NCBI GenBank assembly: GCA_002328035.1
Contig: DCVL01000011.1
Span: forward strand, 1 to 64,000
Length of the DNA: 64,000 nucleotides
Direction: 5' to 3'
Source of the DNA: Geobacter sp. UBA2189
Lineage (GTDB): Bacteria; Desulfobacterota; Desulfuromonadia; Geobacterales; Pseudopelobacteraceae
The notes beneath the pieces were generated by a model, which made no database searches, was not told where the DNA came from, and worked only from the letters and a program-made list of their open reading frames with translations. The position numbers and the translations under genes were made by a program. Of the stretch, positions 26,732 to 35,293 are shown in pieces (within the stretch, counting starts at the first letter, position 1; every line of letters starts with the position of its first letter).

Positions 26732-27058
26732 ATGGCAAAAGAACTTTACGTAGGACATCTACCATATGAAACTACCCAGGACGATCTGCGGAGACTATTC
26801 AGCGTAGCAGGGACAGTGACTTCAGTCCATATCATTACGGATCCGGAAACCGGAAAATCAAAGGGTTGCGGTTATGTAAGGATGGCCGAAGAACAACAGT
26901 TGAACGAGGCCATTGAATGTCTTGATGGAGCACTGGTTGATAACAGGGTAATTACCGTAAGTATTGCAAATCCGCCTAAAAATGAAAACAAACCTCTAGT
27001 CAGGGGAGCTGGGAACACAAAGCCTGGCTCACGCCGAGCACGTGCACGACAACGATAG
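26732..27058 (+). CDS. RRM-type RNA-binding protein
   Basis: This 108-residue protein has one RNA recognition motif filling residues 3-82. RNP2 is LYVGHL (5-10) and RNP1 is KGCGYVRM (44-51), which keeps one aromatic residue of the usual pair; the central RNP1 phenylalanine is replaced by Cys-Gly-Tyr. The tail is rich in Arg and Lys (PGSRRARARQR). The ATG at 26732 follows AAGGAATTGATTG. An in-frame TTG at 26729 is less likely. Its placement in the SAM-cycle operon is curious; the RNA target is unknown. Confidence 0.85.
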   Translation: MAKELYVGHLPYETTQDDLRRLFSVAGTVTSVHIITDPETGKSKGCGYVRMAEEQQLNEAIECLDGALVDNRVITVSIANPPKNENKPLVRGAGNTKPGSRRARARQR

Positions 27059-27107
27059 CCTTACTCAAGGTTATCGGGTTTTATAAACTTAAAGGGGGGG
27101 AGTCACA

Positions 27108-27884
27108 ATGCTAAATGATCTTATCAAGACAAGAAAAGAAGGGCGGATCGGTTGGATAACACTTAATCGCCCTGAAGCCATGAACACCTTTACAGTTCCG
27201 TTTGCCGAGCAACTTGATGCCGCTTTGTGGGAGATGGAAAGAGATCCGGAAATTCTCGTATTGATTATCGAAGGAGCCGGAAAGAACTTCTGCACCGGCA
27301 TTTCTCTTGATCAGTTCCCTCCAAGGACTCAACCTGAAGCCAGGGAGTTCCTGTATAAAATAGACACCTTTTATCATACACTGGCGAAGATGAATACCGT
27401 AACCATCGCTTCTGTACATGGCTATGCGCTAGCAAACGGCGCTGGTCTTGCCTTTGGCTGTGACCTGACTGTGGCAACAGAAAAAGCCGTTTTTGGCACT
27501 ACGGCTATTAATGTTGGCCTGATCTGCCTGGGACCTGCAGCACCTATGATCCGGACTCTGGGCAAAAAGAAGGTATTGGAAATGGTGTTGACCGGCGACA
27601 TGATCAGCGCCTCAGAAGCAAAAGATTTAGGTCTTGTAAACAAGGTAGTTCCTGAAGAAGAACTGGCTGCAACAACCCTGGAACTTGCCAACAAGCTGGC
27701 ATCCAAGAGCCCTGTAGCACTCAAAATAGGCAAGGAAGGACTGAAACGTCTACAGGATATCCCTTACCACCAAGGGCTTGACCTTATGGATGACCTGTTT
27801 GCAACCCTGGCTTCAACAGAAGATGCGGTTAAAGGGGTTGCAGCTTTTCTGGCAAAACGTAAACCTGTCTGGAAAGAGAAATAA
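27108..27884 (+). CDS. Enoyl-CoA hydratase/isomerase-family (crotonase) protein
   Basis: This 258-residue crotonase-fold protein has oxyanion-hole motifs at GKNFCTGISLDQF and HGYALANGAGLAFGCD. The two glutamates that activate water in true enoyl-CoA hydratases appear replaced, by Gly in NGAGLAFG and by Ala in FGTTAINVG. It may therefore catalyse another crotonase-family reaction such as isomerisation or thioester hydrolysis. The ATG follows AAAGGGGGGGAGTCACA. It lies within the operon between the RRM gene and metK. Family is firm, substrate unknown. Confidence 0.82.
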   Translation: MLNDLIKTRKEGRIGWITLNRPEAMNTFTVPFAEQLDAALWEMERDPEILVLIIEGAGKNFCTGISLDQFPPRTQPEAREFLYKIDTFYHTLAKMNTVTIASVHGYALANGAGLAFGCDLTVATEKAVFGTTAINVGLICLGPAAPMIRTLGKKKVLEMVLTGDMISASEAKDLGLVNKVVPEEELAATTLELANKLASKSPVALKIGKEGLKRLQDIPYHQGLDLMDDLFATLASTEDAVKGVAAFLAKRKPVWKEK

Positions 27885-27917
27885 ACCAGACTCTGGAATC
27901 CGGAGCATCTCTATATT

Positions 27918-28235
27918 ATGGATAATCTATTATTGCCATTCTTTGTAGTCAACCTGCTTCTTGTGTTGCTGGATGCATCCATCGGTTTTTACCTGGCTCC
28001 AACTCTTTTCAGGGCTGGTGGCGGAGAACCGGAGACGTCCGAAAGCGGAATCAGGAGCATAAGGATCCTTTTAAGCGGTGTTGTCGCTCTATACATGTTT
28101 TTTAACTGTCTGGCCTATTTCAGACAAAACATGGCGTTGCTCTATATTGTAACCGCTCTTGTCCTGCTTGATCTTGGAGGGCAGATTTACATCCGCTACC
28201 GAACTAAACAGCGAGATAATCTTAAAGAATCCTGA
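27918..28235 (+). CDS. Small three-helix membrane protein, unknown function
   Basis: The 105-residue product has three hydrophobic segments: residues ~5-30, ~50-68 and ~73-95. A charged loop rich in Gly and Glu (RAGGGEPETSESGIRS) separates the first two, and the C-terminal tail is basic and polar. I do not recognise the family. It sits 33 bases after the crotonase-like gene and 66 before metK, on the same strand, so it is probably cotranscribed. The ATG lacks a strong ribosome-binding site. Confidence 0.65.
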   Translation: MDNLLLPFFVVNLLLVLLDASIGFYLAPTLFRAGGGEPETSESGIRSIRILLSGVVALYMFFNCLAYFRQNMALLYIVTALVLLDLGGQIYIRYRTKQRDNLKES

Positions 28236-28301
28236 AAAAGAAGAAACTGCTTCAGCATAAGTTGAACATTCTTAAAATCATAAAAAGGAGCATCTAAGAA
28301 C

Positions 28302-29468
28302 ATGGCAGAAAAATTCATCTTCACCTCTGAATCTGTTTCTGAAGGACACCCTGACAAGGTTGCGGATCAGATATCCGACAGCATTCTGGACGCCATACTG
28401 GCTCAGGATTCAAAGGCACGGGTTGCCTGCGAAACCCTTGTAACAACCGGAATGGCTGTGATTGCCGGAGAGATAACAACCAGCGCAACAGTCAATTATG
28501 CCGAGGTAGTTCGCAATACCATAAAAGAGATTGGATACTGCGGCTCAGAGATGGGCTTTGATTACGAAACATGCGCCGTACTTGTCTCACTGGATCGCCA
28601 GTCACCTGATATCTCTCAAGGCGTAACCGAAGGTGAGGGGATGTTCAAGGAGCAGGGAGCCGGAGACCAGGGTCTTATGTTTGGCTATGCATGTAACGAA
28701 ACAGCTGAACTTATGCCGATGCCGATTCAACTTTCACAACAGCTAGTCAAGCGTTTGGCTGATGTCCGTAAATCCGGTCTTCTCAAGTTCCTTCGTCCTG
28801 ATTCAAAGTCCCAGGTCTCGGTAGAGTATGACAACGGGAAGCCAGTGCGTGTAAACACTGTCGTCATATCCACCCAGCACACCCCTGATGTCACCCATGA
28901 AACAATAGTTGAGGGAGTAATGGATGAGGTAATCAAAAAGGTTATTCCTGCACATCTTATGGATAGTGAGACCCGCTTCTTCATAAACCCTACAGGCCGT
29001 TTTGTAGTTGGAGGCCCCATGGGTGACTGCGGCCTGACCGGTCGCAAGATTATAGTTGATACTTATGGAGGTATGGGTCGTCACGGTGGTGGCGCATTCT
29101 CTGGCAAAGATCCTTCAAAGGTAGACCGTTCCGCCGCTTACATGGGACGATATGTTGCAAAAAACCTGGTTGCAGCAGGTCTTTGCGAACGTTGTGAAGT
29201 ACAGGTCGCATACGCCATTGGTGTTGCAGAACCTGTATCCATAATGGTCAACACCTTCGGCACCGGAATAGTGACAGAGCATCGCCTTTCAGAACTAGTA
29301 CGCGAGGTTTTTGACATGCGCCCACGAGCAATTATTGAACAGCTCGATCTTTTGCGTCCCATCTACAGAAAAACCGCCGCCTACGGGCATTTTGGTCGCG
29401 AACTGCCGGAATTTACATGGGAAAAAACTGACAAGGCAGAAATACTTAAACAGAAGGCCGGTCTGTAA
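28302..29468 (+). CDS. metK: S-adenosylmethionine synthetase MetK
   Basis: This 388-residue enzyme makes SAM from methionine and ATP. Signatures are [20 protein letters not shown] (N-terminal ATP/metal site), [12 protein letters not shown], the P-loop-like [18 protein letters not shown] and the flexible loop before it. AAAAGGAGCATC precedes the ATG at about 11 bases. It completes the SAM-cycle cluster that begins with the SahR-like regulator and ahcY, and is followed by a strong terminator. Confidence 0.97.
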   Translation: MAEKFIFTSESVSEGHPDKVADQISDSILDAILAQDSKARVACETLVTTGMAVIAGEITTSATVNYAEVVRNTIKEIGYCGSEMGFDYETCAVLVSLDRQSPDISQGVTEGEGMFKEQGAGDQGLMFGYACNETAELMPMPIQLSQQLVKRLADVRKSGLLKFLRPDSKSQVSVEYDNGKPVRVNTVVISTQHTPDVTHETIVEGVMDEVIKKVIPAHLMDSETRFFINPTGRFVVGGPMGDCGLTGRKIIVDTYGGMGRHGGGAFSGKDPSKVDRSAAYMGRYVAKNLVAAGLCERCEVQVAYAIGVAEPVSIMVNTFGTGIVTEHRLSELVREVFDMRPRAIIEQLDLLRPIYRKTAAYGHFGRELPEFTWEKTDKAEILKQKAGL

Positions 29469-29497
29469 CCGGAGCAGCAGTTCCTTATGATTGCGAG

Positions 29498-29529
29498 AGG
29501 GGCGGTCTCCAAAGGGATCGCCCCTTTTT
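29498..29529 (+). terminator. Intrinsic terminator after metK
   Basis: AGGGGCG (29498-29504) pairs with CGCCCCT (29519-29525) and is followed by five T. It separates the SAM-cycle operon from leuB. Confidence 0.8.
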
Positions 29530-29596
29530 CGTGATTATTGACAAATATCATCCGTATACAGTAAGCTTGCACACTTTTTTACAGGGGGGATAGATT

Positions 29597-30688
29597 ATGG
29601 GCAAAACATTTAAAATTGCCGTGCTGCCAGGCGATGGAATCGGACCTGAGGTGATGGCTGAGGCAACCAGGATTCTCGACGTAATCGGCCAGAAATACGG
29701 CGTAACATTTGAGGGAAAGTTTGCCAATGTCGGAGGTGCCGGCATCGACAACGAGGGCAAGGCGCTTCCGCAGACAACTATTGATATCTGCAAGGCTGCT
29801 GACGCAATCCTTTTCGGTTCTGTTGGCGGCCCCAAGTGGGAAACACTTCCTCCTGACGAACAGCCTGAACGAGGCGCCCTGCTGCCACTTCGGAAGATAT
29901 TCGGACTATATGCCAATCTGCGTCCGGCAATTATATTCCCATCATTAACCGGTGCCTCTTCCCTAAAGGAAGAGGTTATTGCCGGAGGCTTTAATGTCCT
30001 TGTAATCCGCGAACTAACTGGAGGGATATACTTCTCACAACCAAAGGGAATTGAGGGTGAAGGGCGTAACCGGATCGGTATTGACACAATGAAATACAGC
30101 ATCCCGGAGATAGAGCGAATCGCACATGTCGCCTTTGAGGCGGCACGAAAAAGAGGCAAGAAGGTCTGCTCCATTGACAAAGCCAATGTACTCTCTTCAT
30201 CTGTACTCTGGCGCGAGGTGGTAACCGGTATAGGCAAACAGTATCCCGATGTTGAGTTATCCCATATGTATGTAGACAACGCAGCCATGCAGCTTGTTAA
30301 ATGGCCTAAACAGTTTGACGTTATCCTGGCAGAGAACATGTTCGGTGACATTCTTTCAGATGAGGCTGCAATGCTTACCGGCTCTCTTGGCATGCTGCCA
30401 TCAGCATCCCTTGCTGAAGGAACCTTTGGCATGTATGAGCCTTCAGGCGGATCTGCTCCTGACATCGCCGGGCAAGGAGTTGCGAACCCGATTGCCCAGA
30501 TCCTCTCCGCAGGAATGATGCTCAAATTTTCACTTGGGATGCTGGATGCAGCTGATGAGATCGACAAGGCTGTTGCCACTGTACTGGATCAAGGCTACCG
30601 CACAAGGGACATCTACCAGAACAAGCCTGGTGAAAAGCAGGTAAATACCAAAGAGATGGGTGACGCTATTATAGCAGCTCTTGATTGA
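29597..30688 (+). CDS. leuB: 3-isopropylmalate dehydrogenase LeuB
   Basis: This 363-residue NAD-dependent oxidative decarboxylase acts in leucine synthesis. It shows [10 protein letters not shown] at the N-terminus, [17 protein letters not shown], the substrate-binding [14 protein letters not shown] (LeuB-type ELTGGIYFG pattern), [15 protein letters not shown], and the metal-binding [36 protein letters not shown] precedes the ATG. It lies 23 bases before asd, so the two probably form an operon. Confidence 0.96.
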   Translation: MGKTFKIAVLPGDGIGPEVMAEATRILDVIGQKYGVTFEGKFANVGGAGIDNEGKALPQTTIDICKAADAILFGSVGGPKWETLPPDEQPERGALLPLRKIFGLYANLRPAIIFPSLTGASSLKEEVIAGGFNVLVIRELTGGIYFSQPKGIEGEGRNRIGIDTMKYSIPEIERIAHVAFEAARKRGKKVCSIDKANVLSSSVLWREVVTGIGKQYPDVELSHMYVDNAAMQLVKWPKQFDVILAENMFGDILSDEAAMLTGSLGMLPSASLAEGTFGMYEPSGGSAPDIAGQGVANPIAQILSAGMMLKFSLGMLDAADEIDKAVATVLDQGYRTRDIYQNKPGEKQVNTKEMGDAIIAALD

Positions 30689-30711
30689 ACCAATAAACTC
30701 TTAATAAAGGA

Positions 30712-31821
30712 GTGACAGTTATGAAAGTCGGAATTGTAGGTTGGCGTGGTATGGTTGGTTCGGTTCTTATGCAGAGGATGCAGGAAGAGAAGGACTTTGA
30801 CCTTGGATTTGAGCCGGTCTTTTTTACCACCTCGCAGGCAGGCCAGCCTGCCCCTATGGGCGGCGGAACTTTGAAAAAGGCCGATGATCTTGAAGAGCTT
30901 AAAAAGCTGGACGTAATCCTTACCTGCCAAGGGGGTGACTACACAAAAGCGATCCATCCGGAGCTTCGCAAACAGGGTTGGAACGGCTACTGGATTGATG
31001 CGGCTTCTACCTTGAGGATGGAGGAAAACGCCGTAATCATACTGGATCCTGTCAACCGTAACGTAATTGACAGGGCTCTTGCCAACAACCAGAAGGACTT
31101 TATTGGCGGCAACTGCACCGTAAGCCTCATGCTTATGGCATTGGGCGGTCTTTACAAGGCGGGGTTGATTGAGTGGATCTCCTCTATGACCTATCAGGCA
31201 GCCTCCGGCGCAGGTGCTCCAAATATGCGGGAACTCCTCTCACAGATGGGCGGTCTCTATAGTGTCGTCTCTGAAGAGCTTAAGAATCCTGCCTCCGCAA
31301 TACTTGAGATTGACAGAAAAGTGACTGAAACCCTGAGGAACGGTTCACTACCAACCAAAGAGTTCGGCTTCCCTCTTGCGGGAAGTGTACTTCCCTGGAT
31401 TGATCGTGAGGTGGATGACGGTCAGAGCCGCGAGGAGTGGAAAGGTTTTGCGGAATCAAACAAGATTCTGGGTACCAGCAGACCTATCCCTGTTGACGGC
31501 ATCTGCGTAAGAGTGGGATCAATGCGTTGTCACAGCCAGGCAATTACCATAAAGCTTAATAAAGACCTGCCAATTTCTGAAATAGAATCATTGATAGCCA
31601 ATGACAATCAATGGGTAAAACTAATTCCAAACACCAAAGCAGAAACCCTTGCCGGACTTACACCGGCTGCGGTTTCTGGAACCCTGGCAGTGCCTATCGG
31701 CAGGGTACGCAAGATGAAAATGGGTCCGCAGTTTGTTCAGGCATTCACATGCGGCGACCAACTCCTTTGGGGTGCTGCAGAGCCGCTGCGCAGGATGCTG
31801 CGTATCCTTCTGGAAAAATAA
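30712..31821 (+). CDS. asd: Aspartate-semialdehyde dehydrogenase Asd
   Basis: This 369-residue enzyme makes aspartate semialdehyde for lysine, threonine, methionine and diaminopimelate synthesis. The NADP loop is [15 protein letters not shown] and the catalytic cysteine lies in [20 protein letters not shown] and the histidine region [16 protein letters not shown] are also present. It belongs to the long Gram-negative class typified by the E. coli enzyme of similar length. AAAGGAGTGACAGTT precedes the ATG. Confidence 0.96.
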   Translation: MTVMKVGIVGWRGMVGSVLMQRMQEEKDFDLGFEPVFFTTSQAGQPAPMGGGTLKKADDLEELKKLDVILTCQGGDYTKAIHPELRKQGWNGYWIDAASTLRMEENAVIILDPVNRNVIDRALANNQKDFIGGNCTVSLMLMALGGLYKAGLIEWISSMTYQAASGAGAPNMRELLSQMGGLYSVVSEELKNPASAILEIDRKVTETLRNGSLPTKEFGFPLAGSVLPWIDREVDDGQSREEWKGFAESNKILGTSRPIPVDGICVRVGSMRCHSQAITIKLNKDLPISEIESLIANDNQWVKLIPNTKAETLAGLTPAAVSGTLAVPIGRVRKMKMGPQFVQAFTCGDQLLWGAAEPLRRMLRILLEK

Positions 31822-31832
31822 AGAGTAAATTT

Positions 31833-31854
31833 AAGCGCCCCTTTCAGGGCGCTT
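31833..31854 (+). other. GC-rich hairpin between asd and truA
   Basis: AAGCGCCC (31833-31840) pairs perfectly with GGGCGCTT (31847-31854) over a six-base loop, ending five bases before the truA start. There is no T tract, so it is not a classical intrinsic terminator. It would hide or replace the usual ribosome-binding region of truA. Confidence 0.55.
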
Positions 31855-31859
31855 CGTGT

Positions 31860-32603
31860 ATGCGAACCATAAAACTGATCATCCAATATGATGGCACAAA
31901 CTACTGCGGCTGGCAGGAACAGACCAACGGCATATCAATCCAGGAAACCGTGGAACTGGCTCTGGCCAAAATACTTGGGAAGCGGGTGCGGATTCAGTCA
32001 TCAGGGCGTACTGACTCAGGTGTGCATGCTGTTGCTATGCCAGCCGTATTTAAAACTGATTCAAAGATGCCGTTAAAGGCTTTTGTATATGGCCTTAATT
32101 GCTATCTCCCTGAAGATATAGCCATACAGTCCGCAGAAGAGGTGCCAAGCAAATTTAAACCTATCGGCGGAGCCAGATCAAAGACTTATCGTTATACAAT
32201 CTATAACTGTCCGATTCGAAGCCCTTTAAACCGCCTTACATCCTGGCATGTCCGTGAAACGATTGACACGGAAGCTATGATTAAAGCTTCTGAATACTTT
32301 ATTGGAGAACATGATTTTGCTGGCTTCAGAGGGCAGAACTGCACAGCTGTCACCAGCATCCGAAGGGTTGACTCTGTTATCATAAAAAAGGAGGAACCAT
32401 TTATCATCATTGATGTAACTGGAGGAGGGTTCTTGAAATACATGGTAAGGATAATGGTCGGAACCCTTGTAGATATCGGGAGAGGAAAGCTGGAACCTGC
32501 TCATATAAAAAAACTTTTGGAGCAACCTATTCGCGCAAATGCCGGAGTAACTGCGCCGCCGCAAGGACTCTCTCTTTTGCATGTTCTGTATCTTGAAAAA
32601 TAA
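31860..32603 (+). CDS. truA: tRNA pseudouridine(38-40) synthase TruA
   Basis: This 247-residue enzyme converts uridines 38-40 of the tRNA anticodon arm to pseudouridine. The catalytic Asp52 is in SSGRTDSGVHA. YDGTNYCGWQ at the N-terminus, SKTYRYTIYN, HDFAGFRGQ and VRIMVGTLVDIGRG are family motifs. The frame is open upstream to 31611, but that part overlaps asd and is not TruA-like; the ATG at 31860 fits the family. No Shine-Dalgarno is visible, and the hairpin at 31833-31854 abuts the start. Confidence 0.94.
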   Translation: MRTIKLIIQYDGTNYCGWQEQTNGISIQETVELALAKILGKRVRIQSSGRTDSGVHAVAMPAVFKTDSKMPLKAFVYGLNCYLPEDIAIQSAEEVPSKFKPIGGARSKTYRYTIYNCPIRSPLNRLTSWHVRETIDTEAMIKASEYFIGEHDFAGFRGQNCTAVTSIRRVDSVIIKKEEPFIIIDVTGGGFLKYMVRIMVGTLVDIGRGKLEPAHIKKLLEQPIRANAGVTAPPQGLSLLHVLYLEK

Positions 32604-32630
32604 TTAATAGAAAAATCTGTATAATTTGGC

Positions 32631-32659
32631 TTGACTCAAAATGAGTGCTTGAGTAGAAT
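32631..32659 (+). promoter_or_regulatory. Strong sigma-70 promoter for the CoA-transferase
   Basis: TTGACT (32631-32636), a spacer of exactly 17 bases and TAGAAT (32654-32659). Transcription would start near 32666, leaving an AT-rich untranslated leader of about 130 bases before the ATG at 32795. I see no known riboswitch in that leader. Confidence 0.65.
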
Positions 32660-32794
32660 CCAGTTTCATTTTGTATACAGTTGAAATTACGTTCTTTAAT
32701 TTATTGTTTTTATTGAATTTTATATGATGCAAATCGCCGATGCAGTTTTGCTTCGACGTTGTGTAGACATAAAAACAAAACAGGAGGTAGTACA

Positions 32795-34354
32795 ATGGGA
32801 CAGCACGGAACATTAGAAGATCGCGTTCGTATGAAGTCATTGCTCAGCAAGGTTATGAAGGCTGAAGACTGCATTCAGTTCTTTAAGCCTGGCATGAATC
32901 TTGGCTGGTCAGGTTTTACTCCGGTTGGTTATCCTAAAATGGTACCTATTGCCGTAGCTGATTATGTTGAAAAGAACAACCTTCAAGGCAAGTGGAAATT
33001 CAACCTGTTTATCGGCGCATCCGTTGGAGCAGAAACAGAAGATCGCTGGGCTTCTCTCGATATGATTGACCGCCGCTGGCCTTATCAGACCGGAAAAGAG
33101 CTCGGTAAAGCCATTAACTCTGGCAAGATCCGGATGGGCGACAAGCATCTCTCCATGTTTGCTCAGGATCTCCGTTATGGTTTCTATACCAAGGATGATG
33201 GCGGTCGCATTGACCTGGCAATCATTGAGGCTTCTGCAATTACCGAAGACGGTAACATCATTCTTTCCGGTGCTGTTGGCGCTGCAAACGATATCATCGC
33301 CATCGCTGACAAGATTATTGTGGAAGTAAACACCGGTCTACCTTCATTTGAAGGTATGCACGACATCTACATGACTGACCTGCCACCTTATCGTACGATT
33401 ATTCCTATCACTGATGCACGTCAGCATATTGGTACCCCATGGGTTCCAACCGATCCGAGCAAGATCGTAGCCATCGTTGAATCACACCTGCCTGATAACG
33501 GTCGTTCACTCCGTGGCACAGACGACGTAGCACAGGCGATTGCAGACAACATTGTGGACTTCTTCACCGCTGAAGTTAAAGCAGGTCGTCTGCCAAAGAA
33601 CCTGCTTCCTCTGCAGTCCGGCGTTGGTTCAATTGCCAACGCAGTTATCGGTGGTCTGACCAGCTCTCCATTCAAAGATCTTATTATCTTTACTGAAGTT
33701 CTTCAGGACACCTTCCTTGACTTTATGGACTCCGGCAAGTGCGATTACATCAACTGCACATCACTGTCACTTTCTAATGATGCCTTTGAAATCTGGTGGA
33801 AAAACTACGATAAGTACAAGAACATGGTGTTGATGAGACCTCAACAGGTTTCAAACAACCCTGAAGTAATCCGTCGTCTTGGATGCATCGGTATGAACAC
33901 ACCTCTTGAGTTTGATATCTTTGCCCATGCAAACTCAACCCACGCTGGCGGCACCAAGATGCTTAACGGCATCGGCGGTTCAGGCGACTTCGAGCGTAAC
34001 GCATACATCTCCATGATGCACTGCCCATCAGTTCGTCCAAGCAAGAACGACGAATTCGGTATCTCCGGTGTTGTGCCAAAGGCACCTCACGTTGACCATA
34101 CCGAGCACGACATTGACGTACTTGTTACCGAGCAGGGTCTGGCTGACCTTCGTGGTCTGGCTCCGGTTGATCGTGCCCGTACACTTATTGCCAAGTGCGC
34201 ACACCCGACCTACAGGGACTACCTCAACGACTACCTTGATCGCGCTATCAAGAAGACCGGTGGTCATCACGAGCCACAACTGCTGGACGAGTGCTACAAG
34301 CTGCACCTTAGCCTTGAGCAAGGTGGCACCATGCGCTTCTGGGAAAAGAAATAA
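32795..34354 (+). CDS. Succinyl-CoA:acetate CoA-transferase (acetyl-CoA hydrolase/transferase family)
   Basis: This 519-residue protein of the Ach1/Cat1/AarC family moves CoA between acyl groups. The active-site glutamate lies in LIIFTEVLQDTFLD and the glycine loop is GVGSIANAVIGG. DIDVLVTEQGLADLRGLAP is the conserved C-terminal motif. In Geobacter relatives this enzyme couples acetate activation to the TCA cycle by replacing succinyl-CoA synthetase. AGGAGGTAGTACA before the ATG is near ideal, and codon choice looks more biased than in its neighbours. Both suggest high expression. Substrates are inferred from family. Confidence 0.9.
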   Translation: MGQHGTLEDRVRMKSLLSKVMKAEDCIQFFKPGMNLGWSGFTPVGYPKMVPIAVADYVEKNNLQGKWKFNLFIGASVGAETEDRWASLDMIDRRWPYQTGKELGKAINSGKIRMGDKHLSMFAQDLRYGFYTKDDGGRIDLAIIEASAITEDGNIILSGAVGAANDIIAIADKIIVEVNTGLPSFEGMHDIYMTDLPPYRTIIPITDARQHIGTPWVPTDPSKIVAIVESHLPDNGRSLRGTDDVAQAIADNIVDFFTAEVKAGRLPKNLLPLQSGVGSIANAVIGGLTSSPFKDLIIFTEVLQDTFLDFMDSGKCDYINCTSLSLSNDAFEIWWKNYDKYKNMVLMRPQQVSNNPEVIRRLGCIGMNTPLEFDIFAHANSTHAGGTKMLNGIGGSGDFERNAYISMMHCPSVRPSKNDEFGISGVVPKAPHVDHTEHDIDVLVTEQGLADLRGLAPVDRARTLIAKCAHPTYRDYLNDYLDRAIKKTGGHHEPQLLDECYKLHLSLEQGGTMRFWEKK

Positions 34355-34386
34355 CAGAAGCGAAGCAATAAGTTACTTTGCTGTGG

Positions 34387-34425
34387 AAGCCCTCACCGTT
34401 TATACTGTGGGGGCTTTTCTCTTTT
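34387..34425 (+). terminator. Intrinsic terminator after the CoA-transferase
   Basis: AAGCCCTCAC (34387-34396) pairs with GTGGGGGCTT (34407-34416), ten pairs with one G-T, followed by TTCTCTTTT. Confidence 0.75.
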
Positions 34426-34454
34426 AAACAACATTTAAACGGGTAAATTCCTCC

Positions 34455-34483
34455 TTGCACTTGTATAACAAAGTGCGTAATAT
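34455..34483 (+). promoter_or_regulatory. Promoter of the DUF4388/roadblock operon with inverted repeats
   Basis: TTGCAC (34455-34460), a 17-base spacer and TAATAT (34478-34483). GCACTT (34457-34462) and AAGTGC (34471-34476) form an inverted repeat within it. A second repeat, GCTCTT/AAGAGC (34502-34507 and 34513-34518), lies in the leader. Either may be an operator. Confidence 0.55.
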
Positions 34484-34546
34484 TTCCCTCTCATTAACAG
34501 GGCTCTTTAATTAAGAGCTGATTTTATTCCACAGGGGAGTTCATAC

Positions 34547-35287
34547 ATGGCAGAAGCAGTAAGTGGCTTCCAGGGTGAAGTAGCCGGTCTTTCTCTTGCA
34601 GATGTCATCCAGCTCAAGGGTCATAACAGATATACGGGGTGTATAACCGTAGAGTACAAAGAGCATAGTGGAGCTATTTATTTTGTAGATGGTGAAATAA
34701 TTCACGCTGAACAGAATACCTTCAGCGGAGAAGATGCCATTTACGAGATAATCAAATGGCCTGGCGGAAGCTTCAGCCTTGCACCTGAAATGACCACAAA
34801 CATATGTACTATTCACTGCAGCCTTAATTTCCTCCTTCTCGAGGCTCATCGTCGGATGGATGAAGAGCTAAACCAGCCTGAAGAGTCATTTGCCGATGTA
34901 ATTGAAAACAGTGAACGCAGAAAAGAACCAAGACCGGCAGATCCGGCAACCCCTCAGAGAACAATGAGTGCTGCTGCTGCCAGGGTAATGCAGATAAATC
35001 CGGTAACATATGCTGTACTGCTCGACAAACAAGGTCATCCCGTTCAGGACGAAAGTATGGAGGCTGAAACACTTGCAGCAAAGTCACTGTTCCTTGCTCA
35101 ATCAGGCAACATACTGGGGGACTTGCTGGGGTTGGGAGAATTAAAATCTGCGGCAATTCAGACCAAAAATTTTGACCTGTTAATGTACGACTCAAAACAA
35201 CATTATCTTGGTGTAGCAATGAGTAACGGAAGCAAAATAGAAGCTGTTGAAGCAGAGATCAGGGCCGCCCTGATGCCAGGGAGGTAA
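34547..35287 (+). CDS. DUF4388 domain protein with roadblock-like C-terminal region
   Basis: This 246-residue protein starts with a DUF4388 (PatA N-terminal-like) domain at residues 1-110: GEVAGLSLADVIQLKGHNRYTG, GAIYFVDGEIIHAE and EIIKWPGGSFSL. A polar linker follows, and then ~100 residues (VTYAVLLDKQGHPVQDESM onward) whose pattern resembles a roadblock/LC7 domain. Such proteins occur in delta-proteobacterial signalling and cell-polarity systems with small GTPases, but no GTPase gene is seen nearby. CAGGGGAGTTCATAC precedes the ATG. It is cotranscribed with the next gene. Confidence 0.75.
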   Translation: MAEAVSGFQGEVAGLSLADVIQLKGHNRYTGCITVEYKEHSGAIYFVDGEIIHAEQNTFSGEDAIYEIIKWPGGSFSLAPEMTTNICTIHCSLNFLLLEAHRRMDEELNQPEESFADVIENSERRKEPRPADPATPQRTMSAAAARVMQINPVTYAVLLDKQGHPVQDESMEAETLAAKSLFLAQSGNILGDLLGLGELKSAAIQTKNFDLLMYDSKQHYLGVAMSNGSKIEAVEAEIRAALMPGR

Positions 35288-35293
35288 AGAGAG

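Noticed and set aside
29548..30579. A 343-codon open frame antisense to leuB
   Set aside because: It is low in recognisable protein features and rich in Ser/Pro/Arg, typical of reverse-strand readings of a conserved gene; leuB has all its family motifs on the other strand.
31611..31859. Upstream extension of truA
   Set aside because: The extra frame lies inside asd and is not TruA-like; the family N-terminus starts at 31860.
32604..32840. Minus-strand open frame in the CoA-transferase leader
   Set aside because: It overlaps the promoter and start of a well-supported gene and has no family match or ribosome-binding site.
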